Source of the DNA: a virus
Reading direction: 5' to 3' (one strand)
IMG/VR virus record: IMGVR_UViG_3300030339_000003
Span: 124,001-188,000 of that record
Length of the DNA stretch: 64,000 bases
Shown here: piece after piece, positions 24,681-34,800 of the stretch
Layout: every line of letters starts with the position of its first letter
How positions within the stretch are numbered: the stretch's first letter is position 1
Notes under the pieces: model-generated
Told to the model about the DNA's origin: nothing
What the model saw: only the letters and a program-made list of their open reading frames with translations
Database searches by the model: none
Program-made: the position numbers and the translations under genes

Positions 24681-24776
24681 TTATAAATAAAGCCAAGCTA
24701 TTTGACACAAGGCGATAATACCCACACAAACCAAAATAACCCAAAGCGGACCTTTTAGTTCTTCAGGAATTTTCAT
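24681..24776 (-). CDS. 31-residue single-span membrane protein
   Basis: Reads MKIPEELKGPLWVILVCVG and continues to ALCQIAWLYL: a short charged N-terminus and one transmembrane helix. The start overlaps the end of the upstream gene by 14 nt and follows GGGGAA. It belongs to the same operon as the membrane and regulator genes downstream. Very short, so existence is inferred from the ribosome site, overlap and clear membrane pattern. Confidence 0.55.
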   Translation of the reverse strand: MKIPEELKGPLWVILVCVGIIALCQIAWLYL

Positions 24777-25677
24777 TCAGTTCCCCGAACGTTTCTTTGA
24801 AATCAGGACGAGCAGAATACCACGCAGCTTTAGTTGCGGTACAAGCCGTTGTATAAATTTCATAGAAAGGGTTAGTTCCTTCATGTTTGATTAAATGAAC
24901 ATTGTCCGGGGAAGCTTTAAATTCTTTATCTAATGAATCAAAGAATGTTCTGATTTTTAACCAGTGGCCAAGTTCAAGCCCTGTGTCTTTGATAAGCGAT
25001 AAATTGTAATTCGTTAAAGAGTTTGTATCTCCATTTGCTTCCGCAAATACAAATTGACCAACAATAACAAAATTAGGTTCTGGCAAACTTTGAACCTGAT
25101 CCAATAATTGTTTAACCATATTAACTTGTTTTAATGCAGTCAGTTGAATGATAGTGCTTAAAAACTGTTTCTGCGATTCAAGTGTTCTGTAAATAAATTC
25201 TTTATTATCTTCCTCGATATGTCGTCCATTTAAATGAACCCATATTTTTTCTAAAGCAAGTTGCAGGCCACCTAATTCTGTATTATTAAAATTTTTATTA
25301 GCCATAAGCCCAGTAACAGCTTCTTTTGCATTATTGATAATTTCAACAATATAACTCATCGGTCTTTTACTGCTAAGTTCCATTTGATTAAAATAAAATG
25401 AGAAAACTTCAGCGTAAGCAAGATAGCCTTTATTGGCATCATAAGTCAATCGACCATTGATAAAATCAATAACGTAAATATCTCCTTTGGCATTTAAAAT
25501 AGTGTCATGATCAAACGGGAGATCGGCTTTATCACCAGTAGGTGAATTTTCAGCTTTAATTAATCTTAACCAATTACCATTTAGAAAGGACAAACTATGA
25601 TAATTTGCGTTTGAGGCGGACACTGCACGTTTGAATACACGCTTAACTGCAATAACTTCACCTAAAGAATTTGACAT
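24763..25677 (-). CDS. Hypothetical protein, first gene of early operon (304 aa)
   Basis: The protein begins MSNSLGEVIAVKRVFKRA; GGAG precedes the ATG. It has an alpha/beta N-terminal third and a mainly helical remainder, with no recognised motif. An early promoter motif lies 41 bp upstream, so it should be among the first genes expressed of the run 25.7-21.2 kb. Proteins in this position often act on the host, but nothing specific is visible. Confidence 0.76.
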   Translation of the reverse strand: MSNSLGEVIAVKRVFKRAVSASNANYHSLSFLNGNWLRLIKAENSPTGDKADLPFDHDTILNAKGDIYVIDFINGRLTYDANKGYLAYAEVFSFYFNQMELSSKRPMSYIVEIINNAKEAVTGLMANKNFNNTELGGLQLALEKIWVHLNGRHIEEDNKEFIYRTLESQKQFLSTIIQLTALKQVNMVKQLLDQVQSLPEPNFVIVGQFVFAEANGDTNSLTNYNLSLIKDTGLELGHWLKIRTFFDSLDKEFKASPDNVHLIKHEGTNPFYEIYTTACTATKAAWYSARPDFKETFGELNENS

Positions 25678-25717
25678 TTCATTTACTCCAATTGTTTAAT
25701 AAAAGATTAGTTTAACA

Positions 25718-25740
25718 CTTAGATAATGTAGAGCTGAAAT
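25718..25740 (-). promoter_or_regulatory. Early promoter motif (variant)
   Basis: On the minus strand this reads ATTTCAGCTC then TACATTATCTAAG, the same frame as the other copies but with TACATTAT for TATATTAC. It is 41 bp before the start codon at 25677. Confidence 0.68.
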
Positions 25741-25804
25741 TTATTACATTACTCTTATTAAAAAATATAAAATCCTATGAAGCGTATAAACTGAGGATAA
25801 TGTA

Positions 25805-26647
25805 ATGAGTTGTGTTGACCACGCCATTAACATGGTAGAGAACTCTGACATCGATCAGTATTTATTGGAACTGGCATTCCACAATCCTAACGCCAATTTC
25901 TTAGGTAACTGGTACGATACGGTAGATCAAAATACAGTAGCACAAGGTATTCGTGAAAAAGTAATTCATGGGTTGGTCTTACCTTCTTGTAAGATCAATG
26001 GTGGTAAAACAGAAATGATCGACTTGTACGGTTCGCGTACACGCGATATGGGTAATGGCTGTATCGAAGTTAAGGTTCCTACATTCGTTACAGGCGGGCG
26101 ACACATTGTCTTAGTACAAGAAGTCTACTTAGGTTCTTTAAACTCCATATCGGGTGTCCTGGGACTTAACTCGACGAATGCTGCATGCGGACAAGGTATC
26201 ATGAATGAAATGATGATGAACTTGACCGATACCATGCAATCATCCCGCGCCATCCCACAAACGTATACCAATATTCATATGAACGGCAATAACTCATTTG
26301 TTATTTTTGGTATGACTAATCCATTGTTCTCCATGTGCGCTAAAATGATTTTAGAATACGATGATAACTTAACTGCTATTCACCCACGCTGCTGGGATGC
26401 ATTTGGTGACCTTTGTATCTTAGCCACTAAGAACTATATTTGGCGTACATGTAAACGTCCTGCTGAAGAAGCGGTTCGTCGTTCAGGTGTTCCATTAGAA
26501 GGTATCCGCGATGATATCTCTGAATACCGCGATGCGTGGAAAGAGTACCGTGAATTGTTTTCTGGGCTGTGGACTAAGTTAATGTCTCACTCCGACACTC
26601 AGAAGAAAATGAACGCCATTCAGTCTATCACACAACGAAGAATGTAA
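25805..26647 (+). CDS. Hypothetical phage protein (280 aa)
   Basis: The product begins MSCVDHAINMVENSDIDQ; GAGGA lies upstream of the ATG. It is a soluble alpha/beta protein with a Met/Asn-rich middle. It heads a plus-strand run of unknown genes ending in dTMP kinase, and CTATGAAG stands about 30 bp upstream. A virion or assembly role is possible from the change of strand and company but not shown. Confidence 0.76.
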   Translation: MSCVDHAINMVENSDIDQYLLELAFHNPNANFLGNWYDTVDQNTVAQGIREKVIHGLVLPSCKINGGKTEMIDLYGSRTRDMGNGCIEVKVPTFVTGGRHIVLVQEVYLGSLNSISGVLGLNSTNAACGQGIMNEMMMNLTDTMQSSRAIPQTYTNIHMNGNNSFVIFGMTNPLFSMCAKMILEYDDNLTAIHPRCWDAFGDLCILATKNYIWRTCKRPAEEAVRRSGVPLEGIRDDISEYRDAWKEYRELFSGLWTKLMSHSDTQKKMNAIQSITQRRM

Positions 26648-26695
26648 TCATAGGTTGTTAGCTGATCAATGATTTTTATATAAAAATCTTAATTA

Positions 26696-26724
26696 CATTG
26701 AGGTGGGGATAACCTGCCTCAATG
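26696..26724. terminator. Hairpin between plus-strand genes
   Basis: CATTGAGG pairs with CCTCAATG, extended by weaker inner pairs. It lies between the 280- and 281-residue genes and overlaps the leader of the second. Confidence 0.5.
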
Positions 26725-26748
26725 AGTTTATTTCTTAAAGAGGTTATG

Positions 26749-27594
26749 ATGAATCAAGTTAACACCATGCACGTCGATCGTATCCTTTTGGGGTTCAGTG
26801 ATTATTTTTTAGATAACACAAGTTTTGAAGCACGACACGCCGCTAGCCAATTATTCTTACATGGAAATGCTAATCCTTTAGACGTCTCTTATAGTCGAGG
26901 GTTCGGTGGTAGTTTTGAAACGCGGTTAAACTATTTCTTTAATTGGTTCGAACACTTCTTTAAGAAATATACTGTTCCATTTAAAGTTGATAATAAACAA
27001 GTGATTAATATTAAACATCCTTTACGTGGAATACGCAATCTCATCACCATGAGTGACTACACTGGACACGTTAATAATTTGGTTGGGGTTAATTCTTTCT
27101 TTTCACCCAAACATGATGATTACATAACTGTGCAAAAATCTTTAAGTACATTATCCTTTAATGGGGTAGAAACAATATTCATTAATAATTCCTTTACTTG
27201 CCTAGATAATTTTAAAGAAGATTTAACGTACTTTATTAATTTATTACGTAAAGAAATCAATGGTGCTTTGTTATCACCCACAGCTACGTTGACATTCAGT
27301 TCTAATTATGAACAATTGATTGGTTTAATTAAACAAACCAACAACGTTAAAGAATGGCCTAAATTATCTGTAAATGAAAAAGAATTAACGTTGGCAAATC
27401 TTCCAGACATCATTGTCAAATGGAAAGACGCATACAGTTCAAATTTAATGACGTTTAAAAATGAACTCTTACCTTTCTTGGTTAGCTATATTGAATTACT
27501 GGGTTTCATTCACCACGTTAGCCAATCATTAATAAATAAGCAAATCAATTGCTTAAATATCTTCGAGAAACTTTATTATGAACAAAGCGTTTGA
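26749..27594 (+). CDS. Hypothetical phage protein (281 aa)
   Basis: The likely start is the ATG at 26749 (or the adjacent ATG at 26746), after AAAGAGG; an upstream in-frame ATG at 26722 lies inside the hairpin. The protein begins MNQVNTMHVDRILLGFSD, is rich in Phe, Asn and Leu and mostly helical. It overlaps the next gene by 17 nt, indicating coupling. No family recognised. Confidence 0.75.
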   Translation: MNQVNTMHVDRILLGFSDYFLDNTSFEARHAASQLFLHGNANPLDVSYSRGFGGSFETRLNYFFNWFEHFFKKYTVPFKVDNKQVINIKHPLRGIRNLITMSDYTGHVNNLVGVNSFFSPKHDDYITVQKSLSTLSFNGVETIFINNSFTCLDNFKEDLTYFINLLRKEINGALLSPTATLTFSSNYEQLIGLIKQTNNVKEWPKLSVNEKELTLANLPDIIVKWKDAYSSNLMTFKNELLPFLVSYIELLGFIHHVSQSLINKQINCLNIFEKLYYEQSV

Positions 27595-28909
27595 ACCAGA
27601 ACACAGTTTATTTATTGAACCTGTAAGTGGGTTCGAAGCATTCTTAGATCAATACTCCGGGTTGGAAGCTTATAACGTCCCTAACTCTGGTATCTTATTT
27701 CAAATCTTCTTTGAACAAGACGATGGAGAATACGACGCTAAGTGGGCGCGTGCTTTAAACCATTACGTGTTTAACTTTACCACACGTAAACAAGGTATGA
27801 CCGATTACATGGAGTTCTTTGGTTCGCCTTATTTAGGTTTGCAAAAGATCGTCTTTACTACAGCAGACCGCAACCAATGGTTTACTGAAATCTTTGATGC
27901 TGACGAAGATACGATCTATGACAAAATGCTGGCTTCTAAAGTGGTTAAGAAAGAATGGAACACAGTGTCTGACGTATTCAATATGTCAATCTGTTATCTG
28001 ATGTGCCAAGCGTACAATTCCAAGAAACTCAACCCTAAGGAAAAACATCAAGCATTAAAAGACTTAGTGTGTATGTATCACTACAAATGCTTGACCAGTA
28101 TTTTGTCTAATGACTATCCATTCCTGGCGCGTAAAGAAGTGGCTATTGAGACGTATAACCGCTTGTCATTGAAATACGACATTAAGCGTTATGAATCATG
28201 GATGGCATTGATTGAAGCCCGTGCTGAGTTCATCATTGATCCTAAAACGGGTATCCACTTTGATACGTTCACAACCATGCGTAACGATGCTAAAGTCGTA
28301 TACATGATCGGTGACATACAAGACCGTTTGCGTGGTGTCATTAATGACATTAACAAAGTGTTCCATGACGTTAAGAACAAAATTGATATCATTAGTATCG
28401 AAGGTTCGACCGTAAAAATGGAAGACGGCATCACTATCAAGAACGTGGCCAAAGAAGTCCCTCAATATAAAAACTATATTGAACAAGTACTGACTTCTGA
28501 AAACGCTTTCTACAAAAACGAATTGATTCAATACGCGTGCAAAATTGCTGAATTTGGCGCAGAAGATAAATTGTCTTATATCGTCCGTGCTTTCCCTGGG
28601 ATTTATAATTCCAAGAAAGGTAATGAACCAGCAGTTAAGTTTGTTGAAGAATTAACGATTCACCTGTTTGAGTACATACGTTTAAACAATATCAACAAGA
28701 CTCATATTGTCGATATGGCCCGCAAAATGAAAGGCGCGTATAATTCTCCGCGTTCTGTTAACGAAACTGTGTTGTATCTGCGTGCTTTTGGTGATGAGCT
28801 TGTTACTTCCCAAACTGGCATCAAAACACCAAGCAGCATTATTTCACTGCGTACAGCATTCCTTGTGTATATGTGCCTCCGAATTATCGCGAGGGACTAC
28901 TATCAATAG
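27578..28909 (+). CDS. Hypothetical phage protein (443 aa)
   Basis: The product begins MNKAFEPEHSLFIEPVSG and is a large, largely helical soluble protein with clusters of Lys and Tyr. There is no catalytic motif or repeat. It overlaps the gene before and is followed after 9 nt by the next, so it belongs to the plus-strand operon. A structural or assembly role is possible. Confidence 0.78.
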   Translation: MNKAFEPEHSLFIEPVSGFEAFLDQYSGLEAYNVPNSGILFQIFFEQDDGEYDAKWARALNHYVFNFTTRKQGMTDYMEFFGSPYLGLQKIVFTTADRNQWFTEIFDADEDTIYDKMLASKVVKKEWNTVSDVFNMSICYLMCQAYNSKKLNPKEKHQALKDLVCMYHYKCLTSILSNDYPFLARKEVAIETYNRLSLKYDIKRYESWMALIEARAEFIIDPKTGIHFDTFTTMRNDAKVVYMIGDIQDRLRGVINDINKVFHDVKNKIDIISIEGSTVKMEDGITIKNVAKEVPQYKNYIEQVLTSENAFYKNELIQYACKIAEFGAEDKLSYIVRAFPGIYNSKKGNEPAVKFVEELTIHLFEYIRLNNINKTHIVDMARKMKGAYNSPRSVNETVLYLRAFGDELVTSQTGIKTPSSIISLRTAFLVYMCLRIIARDYYQ

Positions 28910-28918
28910 GGGAATGTA

Positions 28919-29533
28919 ATGACCACAGAAACTAAACTTGATCTGTTCATCAAAGATGTAATGGGTGATGTGAAAAAAGAATCAATTGATGAACTGAAAG
29001 ACTTCTTTATCAATACAGACATTGAAAACTTAAGTGCGCTGTATTGGATCCGCAAACTGCATATTGATCAACCGTATTATAATGTCGTTGAACTGTTCCG
29101 AGCATTAATGGCCAAAGAAGTCCGGCACGTGCAACAGTTTACCGATGCGGGGGCAAGGCGACGCGTCTATTCGCATATCTCGAAGTCTGAGATCAGTGAT
29201 GAAAAGGAAGTGTCGCTTTACGTCAAAAGTGCAAACGGGGAAGAAGAAGAATGGATTCCTACTGCAGTAGTCATTAACCAAGGGAAGTGGGTATCGATAC
29301 CACGACCAGATCAGTACGTTGGTTATGGTATTGCGTTGGAAGCTTTACAAGCTGGTTTCTGTGATTACATACGTTGTGAAGACTGGGCTGATCAAACTCT
29401 TTATCTTGAAATAGATAAACGTACTGACAGTACCATGGAACAACGCTTGGTTACCTTAAATGACCAAACTATCTTTACTCCTTCGATGACCTCTATGTTT
29501 AGTCGTCGTTGGATTATGATTAATTTAAAATAA
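28919..29533 (+). CDS. Hypothetical phage protein (204 aa)
   Basis: The protein begins MTTETKLDLFIKDVMGDV; AGGGG precedes the start. The N-terminal third is acidic and helical, the rest beta-rich (WIPTAVVINQGKWVSIPR). No known family. It lies between the 443-residue gene and two very small genes in the same operon. Confidence 0.76.
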   Translation: MTTETKLDLFIKDVMGDVKKESIDELKDFFINTDIENLSALYWIRKLHIDQPYYNVVELFRALMAKEVRHVQQFTDAGARRRVYSHISKSEISDEKEVSLYVKSANGEEEEWIPTAVVINQGKWVSIPRPDQYVGYGIALEALQAGFCDYIRCEDWADQTLYLEIDKRTDSTMEQRLVTLNDQTIFTPSMTSMFSRRWIMINLK

Positions 29534-29547
29534 AAGGACTCACACAC

Positions 29548-29691
29548 ATGAAAAAGGGTATTACCAAAAGACGCATGACCGCGCAAAAGGTCAAAGGTAT
29601 TAACTTGTTCAAACGTTTGCTGGTTAAGAACAATGTTAATCTGAATCGTTCTGATAGTCCCGTGACTGAGGTGGCTAAAGATGGGGAGTAA
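29548..29691 (+). CDS. Small basic protein (47 aa)
   Basis: A 47-codon gene beginning MKKGITKRRMTAQKVKGI, with AAAAGGA upstream. It is strongly basic in the first 30 residues and acidic at the end. It overlaps the next small gene by 11 nt. The size and charge suit a nucleic-acid-binding or ribosome-associated peptide, but this is only inference. Confidence 0.6.
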   Translation: MKKGITKRRMTAQKVKGINLFKRLLVKNNVNLNRSDSPVTEVAKDGE

Positions 29692-29797
29692 CTATAACCC
29701 GCGTAACCGTAAACGCCGTTACGAGTCCATCGAAGAACGCGCTGCGCGTACATGGCTTAAACTTCTGAAAAGGAGTGGCAAATGTATATCGTCGTAG
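29681..29797 (+). CDS. Small arginine-rich protein (38 aa)
   Basis: A 38-codon gene beginning MGSNYNPRNRKRRYESIE; AGGTGG lies 6 nt upstream, within the end of the preceding gene. It overlaps both the 47-residue gene and the start of dTMP kinase in different frames, so all three may be translationally coupled. The sequence is an Arg-rich helix with no known family. Confidence 0.55.
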   Translation: MGSNYNPRNRKRRYESIEERAARTWLKLLKRSGKCISS

Positions 29798-30324
29798 AAG
29801 GTCATGACCTGGCAGGAAAGGGTGTGTTTATCAATAAGCTTAAAACGCTTTACGGTAGACACAAAGGCGAACCTTTAATTGTTACTGAACCGTATATGGG
29901 TCATCCTACCGGCGTCGCCATACGTCAGTTCCTAGCAGAAAAACATACTAACAGCGAAGAACTTTATCGCCTGTATCGTGAAAACCGTAACTACCTGTGG
30001 TTAGACGTCATACGCCCGGCGTTACAACAAGGTAAAATGGTTATTAGCGATCGTAACTATTTAAGCTCAATGGTGTATCAGGAAAAGATGGGCATGATGA
30101 ATGTCATGAACCACAATACCGAAAACATTCCTGATATGCTTTACCTCATCACTACCGACCATGAAACTTATCTTGAACGTTTAAAGAAAAAGAAAGGTTT
30201 GGAAGTCATTGAAAAAGCATTGGCTAAGAAAGAAAACTTCGACCATTTAGTTCGTCGTTATTCTGAAGCAGCTAAACTCATTGATCGTTTAACCCGTACG
30301 ATGGTTATTAACGTTAAAGGGTAA
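29782..30324 (+). CDS. tmk: Thymidylate (dTMP) kinase
   Basis: A 180-residue P-loop kinase with the dTMP kinase motifs in order: P-loop GHDLAGKG at 7-14, TEPYMGHPTG at 35-44 (family TREPGGTPxG), SDRNYLSSMVYQ at 89-100 (family DRY-SSxAYQ) and a basic lid region (LKKKKG, about 140). It phosphorylates dTMP to dTDP for phage DNA synthesis in the cytoplasm. The P-loop ends in Gly where Ser or Thr normally binds magnesium. It starts inside the preceding small gene and abuts the next gene by 2 nt. Confidence 0.88.
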   Translation: MYIVVEGHDLAGKGVFINKLKTLYGRHKGEPLIVTEPYMGHPTGVAIRQFLAEKHTNSEELYRLYRENRNYLWLDVIRPALQQGKMVISDRNYLSSMVYQEKMGMMNVMNHNTENIPDMLYLITTDHETYLERLKKKKGLEVIEKALAKKENFDHLVRRYSEAAKLIDRLTRTMVINVKG

Positions 30325-30326
30325 TA

Positions 30327-30716
30327 ATGGATACGTCTTTTTATGCAGACCCGACTTTAAATATTTATGGTCAAATAGCAGCAAGAACTTTAATCATTAG
30401 CCGTTTAGCTGGTGTTCTTTTTCAGATAGAAGCTGATTTAAAATTGCACCGCATAACGGAAAATAAAGAATCGCATAATCCAGTTATTACTCAAATTGGT
30501 GATGTCGATTATGTTACCGGTTATTTTGTTGACACCGAATTTTACCCATCTTTAAATCATCCTTTATTTGAAAAGTGGGCAACTGAACAATTAATGGTTG
30601 AATCGTCTCGTTTGAAAACACCGTTCGAGCATATCGATATCATGTTCATGCCGGGCAACATTCGTTTAGCGATAGTGTTAAAAGAACCTGTTCATAAATC
30701 TTTAATCAAAGCATAA
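30327..30716 (+). CDS. Hypothetical protein (129 aa)
   Basis: The protein begins MDTSFYADPTLNIYGQIA and starts 2 nt after the dTMP kinase stop. It has one long N-terminal helix and a beta-rich C-terminal half (HIDIMFMPGNIRLAIVLK). No family is recognised. It ends the plus-strand operon at a strong terminator. Confidence 0.74.
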   Translation: MDTSFYADPTLNIYGQIAARTLIISRLAGVLFQIEADLKLHRITENKESHNPVITQIGDVDYVTGYFVDTEFYPSLNHPLFEKWATEQLMVESSRLKTPFEHIDIMFMPGNIRLAIVLKEPVHKSLIKA

Positions 30717-30720
30717 TACC

Positions 30721-30756
30721 AACTACTACTACTCCCTTGCGGGAGTAGTAGTAGTT
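30721..30756. terminator. Bidirectional terminator between convergent genes
   Basis: A 16-bp perfect stem (AACTACTACTACTCCC with its complement) and a TTGC loop fill the gap between a plus-strand gene ending at 30716 and a minus-strand gene ending at 30768. Confidence 0.85.
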
Positions 30757-30767
30757 ATATGGTTTTA

Positions 30768-31769
30768 TTAGTTTTTAGGAGCGCGAATAAAATAAACGCC
30801 ATCACAAATGTCTTTCTTGATATTTGCCAGCCAATCACTGATATCTAACAAACACCAACAATTGTAATCCGAACGCAATAACCGCATTAATATTTTGGTG
30901 CATTCAGTTTGTTTATCTTCACTAATACTGGAAATTTTTGATTGGAACACACTATTCAGCGTTTCTTTAGTTGCACCATTTTCTATATTAACTTTAGGAA
31001 ATGTCCGCGTTTTAACAATGGCTTCCTCAACCAATTTACAAATATGTGTAATTTGATTGTTCGCTAGATCTTTTAAGTTTTCAATAGTAACGTTATCAAA
31101 GTTAGGTGCAGCATTAAATTTCTCTACCGCTTTGTTTATTGGTTCCAAAGCAGTAGTCATTGCATCAGTACTAATTACTTTAATACCGGCCCAATGTTTG
31201 ATTTCCTCAAACCCATCTATTAACTTAACGGTAGGAACATAAGAAGAAGTGATCGACTCTATACGTGTTCCAAACTCAATATTACATTTACGCAATCTTC
31301 TATAAAGATCATCTAAACGATGTGGGACTAAAACCATTTCGACTTCTTTTTCAGGCTCCTGTTTATCAGGTTCAGCAATCCGCTTAATTGATTTAATTTT
31401 CAGTTTACCTGATTTCTTTTGCTCGGCCGTAGGCTCATGCACTTTAGGCGCGGCAGCTTCTGGTTTCAATTCACTTACCACAACCGAAGTTATTTTTGTT
31501 TCTTCTGGTTTAATGATCGGAATAGTTTTAATGCCTTTTTCTTTAGTTGCTTTACCCGTGCTTTCTTTGCCGGAAAATAAGCCAGCAAACCAAGCGCAAA
31601 ATTGTTTAATTTTTTCCATAATAGAAGCAATTAAACCTTCCGATCCATTAATATCTTTCAGATTACATGCACCGTTAGAAAACATGAGTCCTTGAACATA
31701 ACGCATCGAGTAAGACTCATTACCTTCAATAAGGTCATCCATGCCCTTATTAATTTGTAACTCATTCAT
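30768..31769 (-). CDS. Hypothetical phage protein (333 aa)
   Basis: The start at 31769 follows AGAGG by 6 nt. Residues about 45-70 are amphipathic and aromatic (IKQFCAWFAGLFSGK), residues 70-140 are a lysine- and proline-rich, probably disordered region, and the rest is helical. It follows the terminase gene in the same direction. The pattern resembles head-internal proteins with a removable N-terminal part, but I cannot confirm that. Confidence 0.74.
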   Translation of the reverse strand: MNELQINKGMDDLIEGNESYSMRYVQGLMFSNGACNLKDINGSEGLIASIMEKIKQFCAWFAGLFSGKESTGKATKEKGIKTIPIIKPEETKITSVVVSELKPEAAAPKVHEPTAEQKKSGKLKIKSIKRIAEPDKQEPEKEVEMVLVPHRLDDLYRRLRKCNIEFGTRIESITSSYVPTVKLIDGFEEIKHWAGIKVISTDAMTTALEPINKAVEKFNAAPNFDNVTIENLKDLANNQITHICKLVEEAIVKTRTFPKVNIENGATKETLNSVFQSKISSISEDKQTECTKILMRLLRSDYNCWCLLDISDWLANIKKDICDGVYFIRAPKN

Positions 31770-31789
31770 CAATAACCTCTTTAAATAAT

Positions 31790-31822
31790 ACGTTGGGTGG
31801 CATAAAATTTACCACCCACGTT
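31790..31822 (-). terminator. Hairpin after terminase gene
   Basis: CGTTGGGTGG pairs, with a one-base bulge, with CCACCCACG across an AT-rich loop of about 11 nt. It lies between the terminase stop at 31825 and the start of the 333-residue gene. Confidence 0.55.
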
Positions 31823-31824
31823 GT

Positions 31825-34800
31825 TTATGCCGCTCTACGTTGTTTACCTAACCGCTGACTACGTTCAACCTTAGCTTGTTCAATGATACTGTCCACCGTT
31901 CTTACACGTTTATTATCCTTAGGCAACAAGCGCGTCAGCTTATTGATTTCGTATTCTAAACGAGAAGCAAGCAAGTTGTCATTTGTCTTCACGTATTCTT
32001 CAGTTAACTTAATAACACGTAAACGAATCGCATCAATGAATTCAATAACTTTAGGATTATCAAATACCGTTGTTGCGTTTTCTGCAACCAAGTTACGAGT
32101 ACGCGTCAATTCAATCCCAGAAGGAATACCAAAGATTGATTTGTTAACACGTTTAATAAACCAGAACGTTAACAGCCAACTAATGACTAAGTCATCGTGT
32201 CCATCAGTGTCATGGTCAATACGGTCGTGTTTGATTTTCAATGCAATAAGTTCATCAATTAACTTATCGTAGTGAATACCAGCACCCGTTACTCCTACAG
32301 CTTCTTTAACTAAACCATAAAGATCTTTACGTGTTTGAGCATTGGTAACAAAACCAAACATCTCTTTAAAGCGCAGATAAAACTCTTTAGTACGACTGCC
32401 TGGACGAACTCGTTTAACTTCTTCGAATTCTTTTGCATAACGGACTGGGTCATAATAAATGCGGTTAAACATTTTCTTAAACGGATCCATACCTCTGGAC
32501 CACATAGTCGTCAACAGGTTGTCAACCATATGGTGCGCATAGTTACGCTCAATAACCAAAATACTGTTATTGATAGAAGTCAGCAAGTCCATAATAATGC
32601 TTTCAACGTCATCCAAGAAGGCTAAAGGATAACGACCTACCGCAATGGTATCACCGGACACCATAGAACGCACCACAACGGTACAGGCATCTTTATTGAT
32701 CGCAGACGATGTATCACATCCAATTAAGAAGTAGTCGTTGTGTTCAGGCTTACAGGCTTCCATGAGTTGTTCTTTGGTAATAAAGAAATCCATGTACAAA
32801 TTGGAATCTTTATATTCCTTAGACCACAATGCATCGCTTTTGTTTTCACTGAGCTTTTCACGGGTTAAGTCATCGAACAGACGATCTTCACCGTCTTCCA
32901 CCCACATTAACAGCAAGTCAATCTTAGCCTTACTTAAAGACAAACCTAATTCGTTAATGATCTTAGCAACCCAGTTTTTATTCTTACCTAATTTCAGATA
33001 GTTATAAATCATGGATATGGAAGGAGATGCGGTGTTAATATCTTTCACACCCATTGGAGCACGCTTAATGACTTTGTAAACCAAATGAGATTCACTGTAA
33101 CAGTCAAAGAAAGTTTCACGCCATTCAGTTGCATCCATAACCTTTTTATACATATACGCACCGCTTGGATGCTTAATGGTATTTGGGGTTGTGATGTAGT
33201 TGATGCCGTAAGGTAATCCTTTCTTACGCATGTTCTCCATTTCAGTCAGTGCAGAAGGCGTACAACCATCGACGATAGCCATGATATAACTGATATAACC
33301 AGGTTCGTCAAAGTTAGTAGTACCAACGGTTAAACCACGACCCAAGTCACCCGCAGCGGCTTCTGATTGCTGTGGAACGGATATGGTTAATACGTTAGCT
33401 TTACCTTCACCAAAAGCTCGATAGGTTAAGTAAGTCCCTGAGTCTTTGTCTTTGTATGTGGTGTTAACCAAATACTTAGGCATTTGTGTGCGAATGTTTT
33501 TGATGGCTTCAATGAACTGTGCCCGGTTATCTGATTTCAGTGTAATCAGATGCGTCTTATAAGAACGCCCCATGATGTACGTTAACCAGAAGTCAATAAC
33601 TTGAACACTTACTGTGTTGTGTGTAACGATAAAGTCATCGGTCACATAAGTCGAGTCATCGTTATTTACTTCAATACAAACACATTCACGATCACCCGAA
33701 TATAATACCGACTCAACAAACAGTTTGTTAGGGTAAGCAGGAATATCCTTCACATCTTTAAAAGCAAAGTAAGGAATAGCTTCCGGTAAAGTAATAACGA
33801 GTTTATTAATCTTTTCAATAAACTTAGCGGTACCACCTAATGAACGTACCAAGTATTGAACTTGACGCATAAACGGAGTGTTCTTGGTTTTAACAATAAC
33901 ACCGTCAGTTCCTAACGCACCTTGCGCATCCAGAATACCGTGCAGTAATTCCATGCGCGTACTGATACTAGAATCCAGTAAGTTTAATGGAACGCCAACG
34001 TCATTGTTGATAACAAATGCACTGTTATCTTTCTTAACAATCCCTAATCCATTTGACATTACCACAACGTTATAAGTATCAGGAGAATCCCGGTCTAATA
34101 ACGCCTGTAAAGCTTCCAGAGACGATTCATTTACACCAGGCAAGCAAATACACACGGATTCATTTAAAGCGCCTGACAGAGCCCCAAACAAGTAAGCATT
34201 TTTATCGTTAACTTTATTAGTGTTATCGACATTTTGGATTAGCGGTATTTGGATTGGGTCTTTAGTGTAGTCTTCACGTTTAAGTAAATCCAGGAAATAA
34301 GCTGTTGTTGTTTCACTCCATGATTCAACACCACAATCTCGGTTAGTGCGATAACGCCACATATGTTCAGGACAAGCACGCGTCTTACGACCATCACTCA
34401 TCTTAACTTCATATGTACGTTTAAAGCCTTGATAATGTAAGCCGTTAATTAATGCTTCTTTACCGTGTGGATCGATAATCGTGTCACCTGTTTTAAGGTC
34501 ACCAATTTCTTTCCATATTGGGTCGTAAGGCTTTAAAGGTTTAACACGAACCTTGGCACGTTTATCTTGTGCTTTTCCTTGCTGACGAGGCATGATGTTG
34601 TACGTAGTAATGTGGTTTAAATAAGTCCAAATAAAAGACACATTACCGCGGTTAGCCATAAAGGGTTGGTCTTCTTTCAGATGAACCACTTCACGTAAAT
34701 GATACCAGAAGTTTTCACGGTTCTCTTTAGTAATCCAAATCTTTTGTTCGTTGGTTAAATTCGCTTCATCTCGAGGATTGACACCCATCAGCATTGGGTT

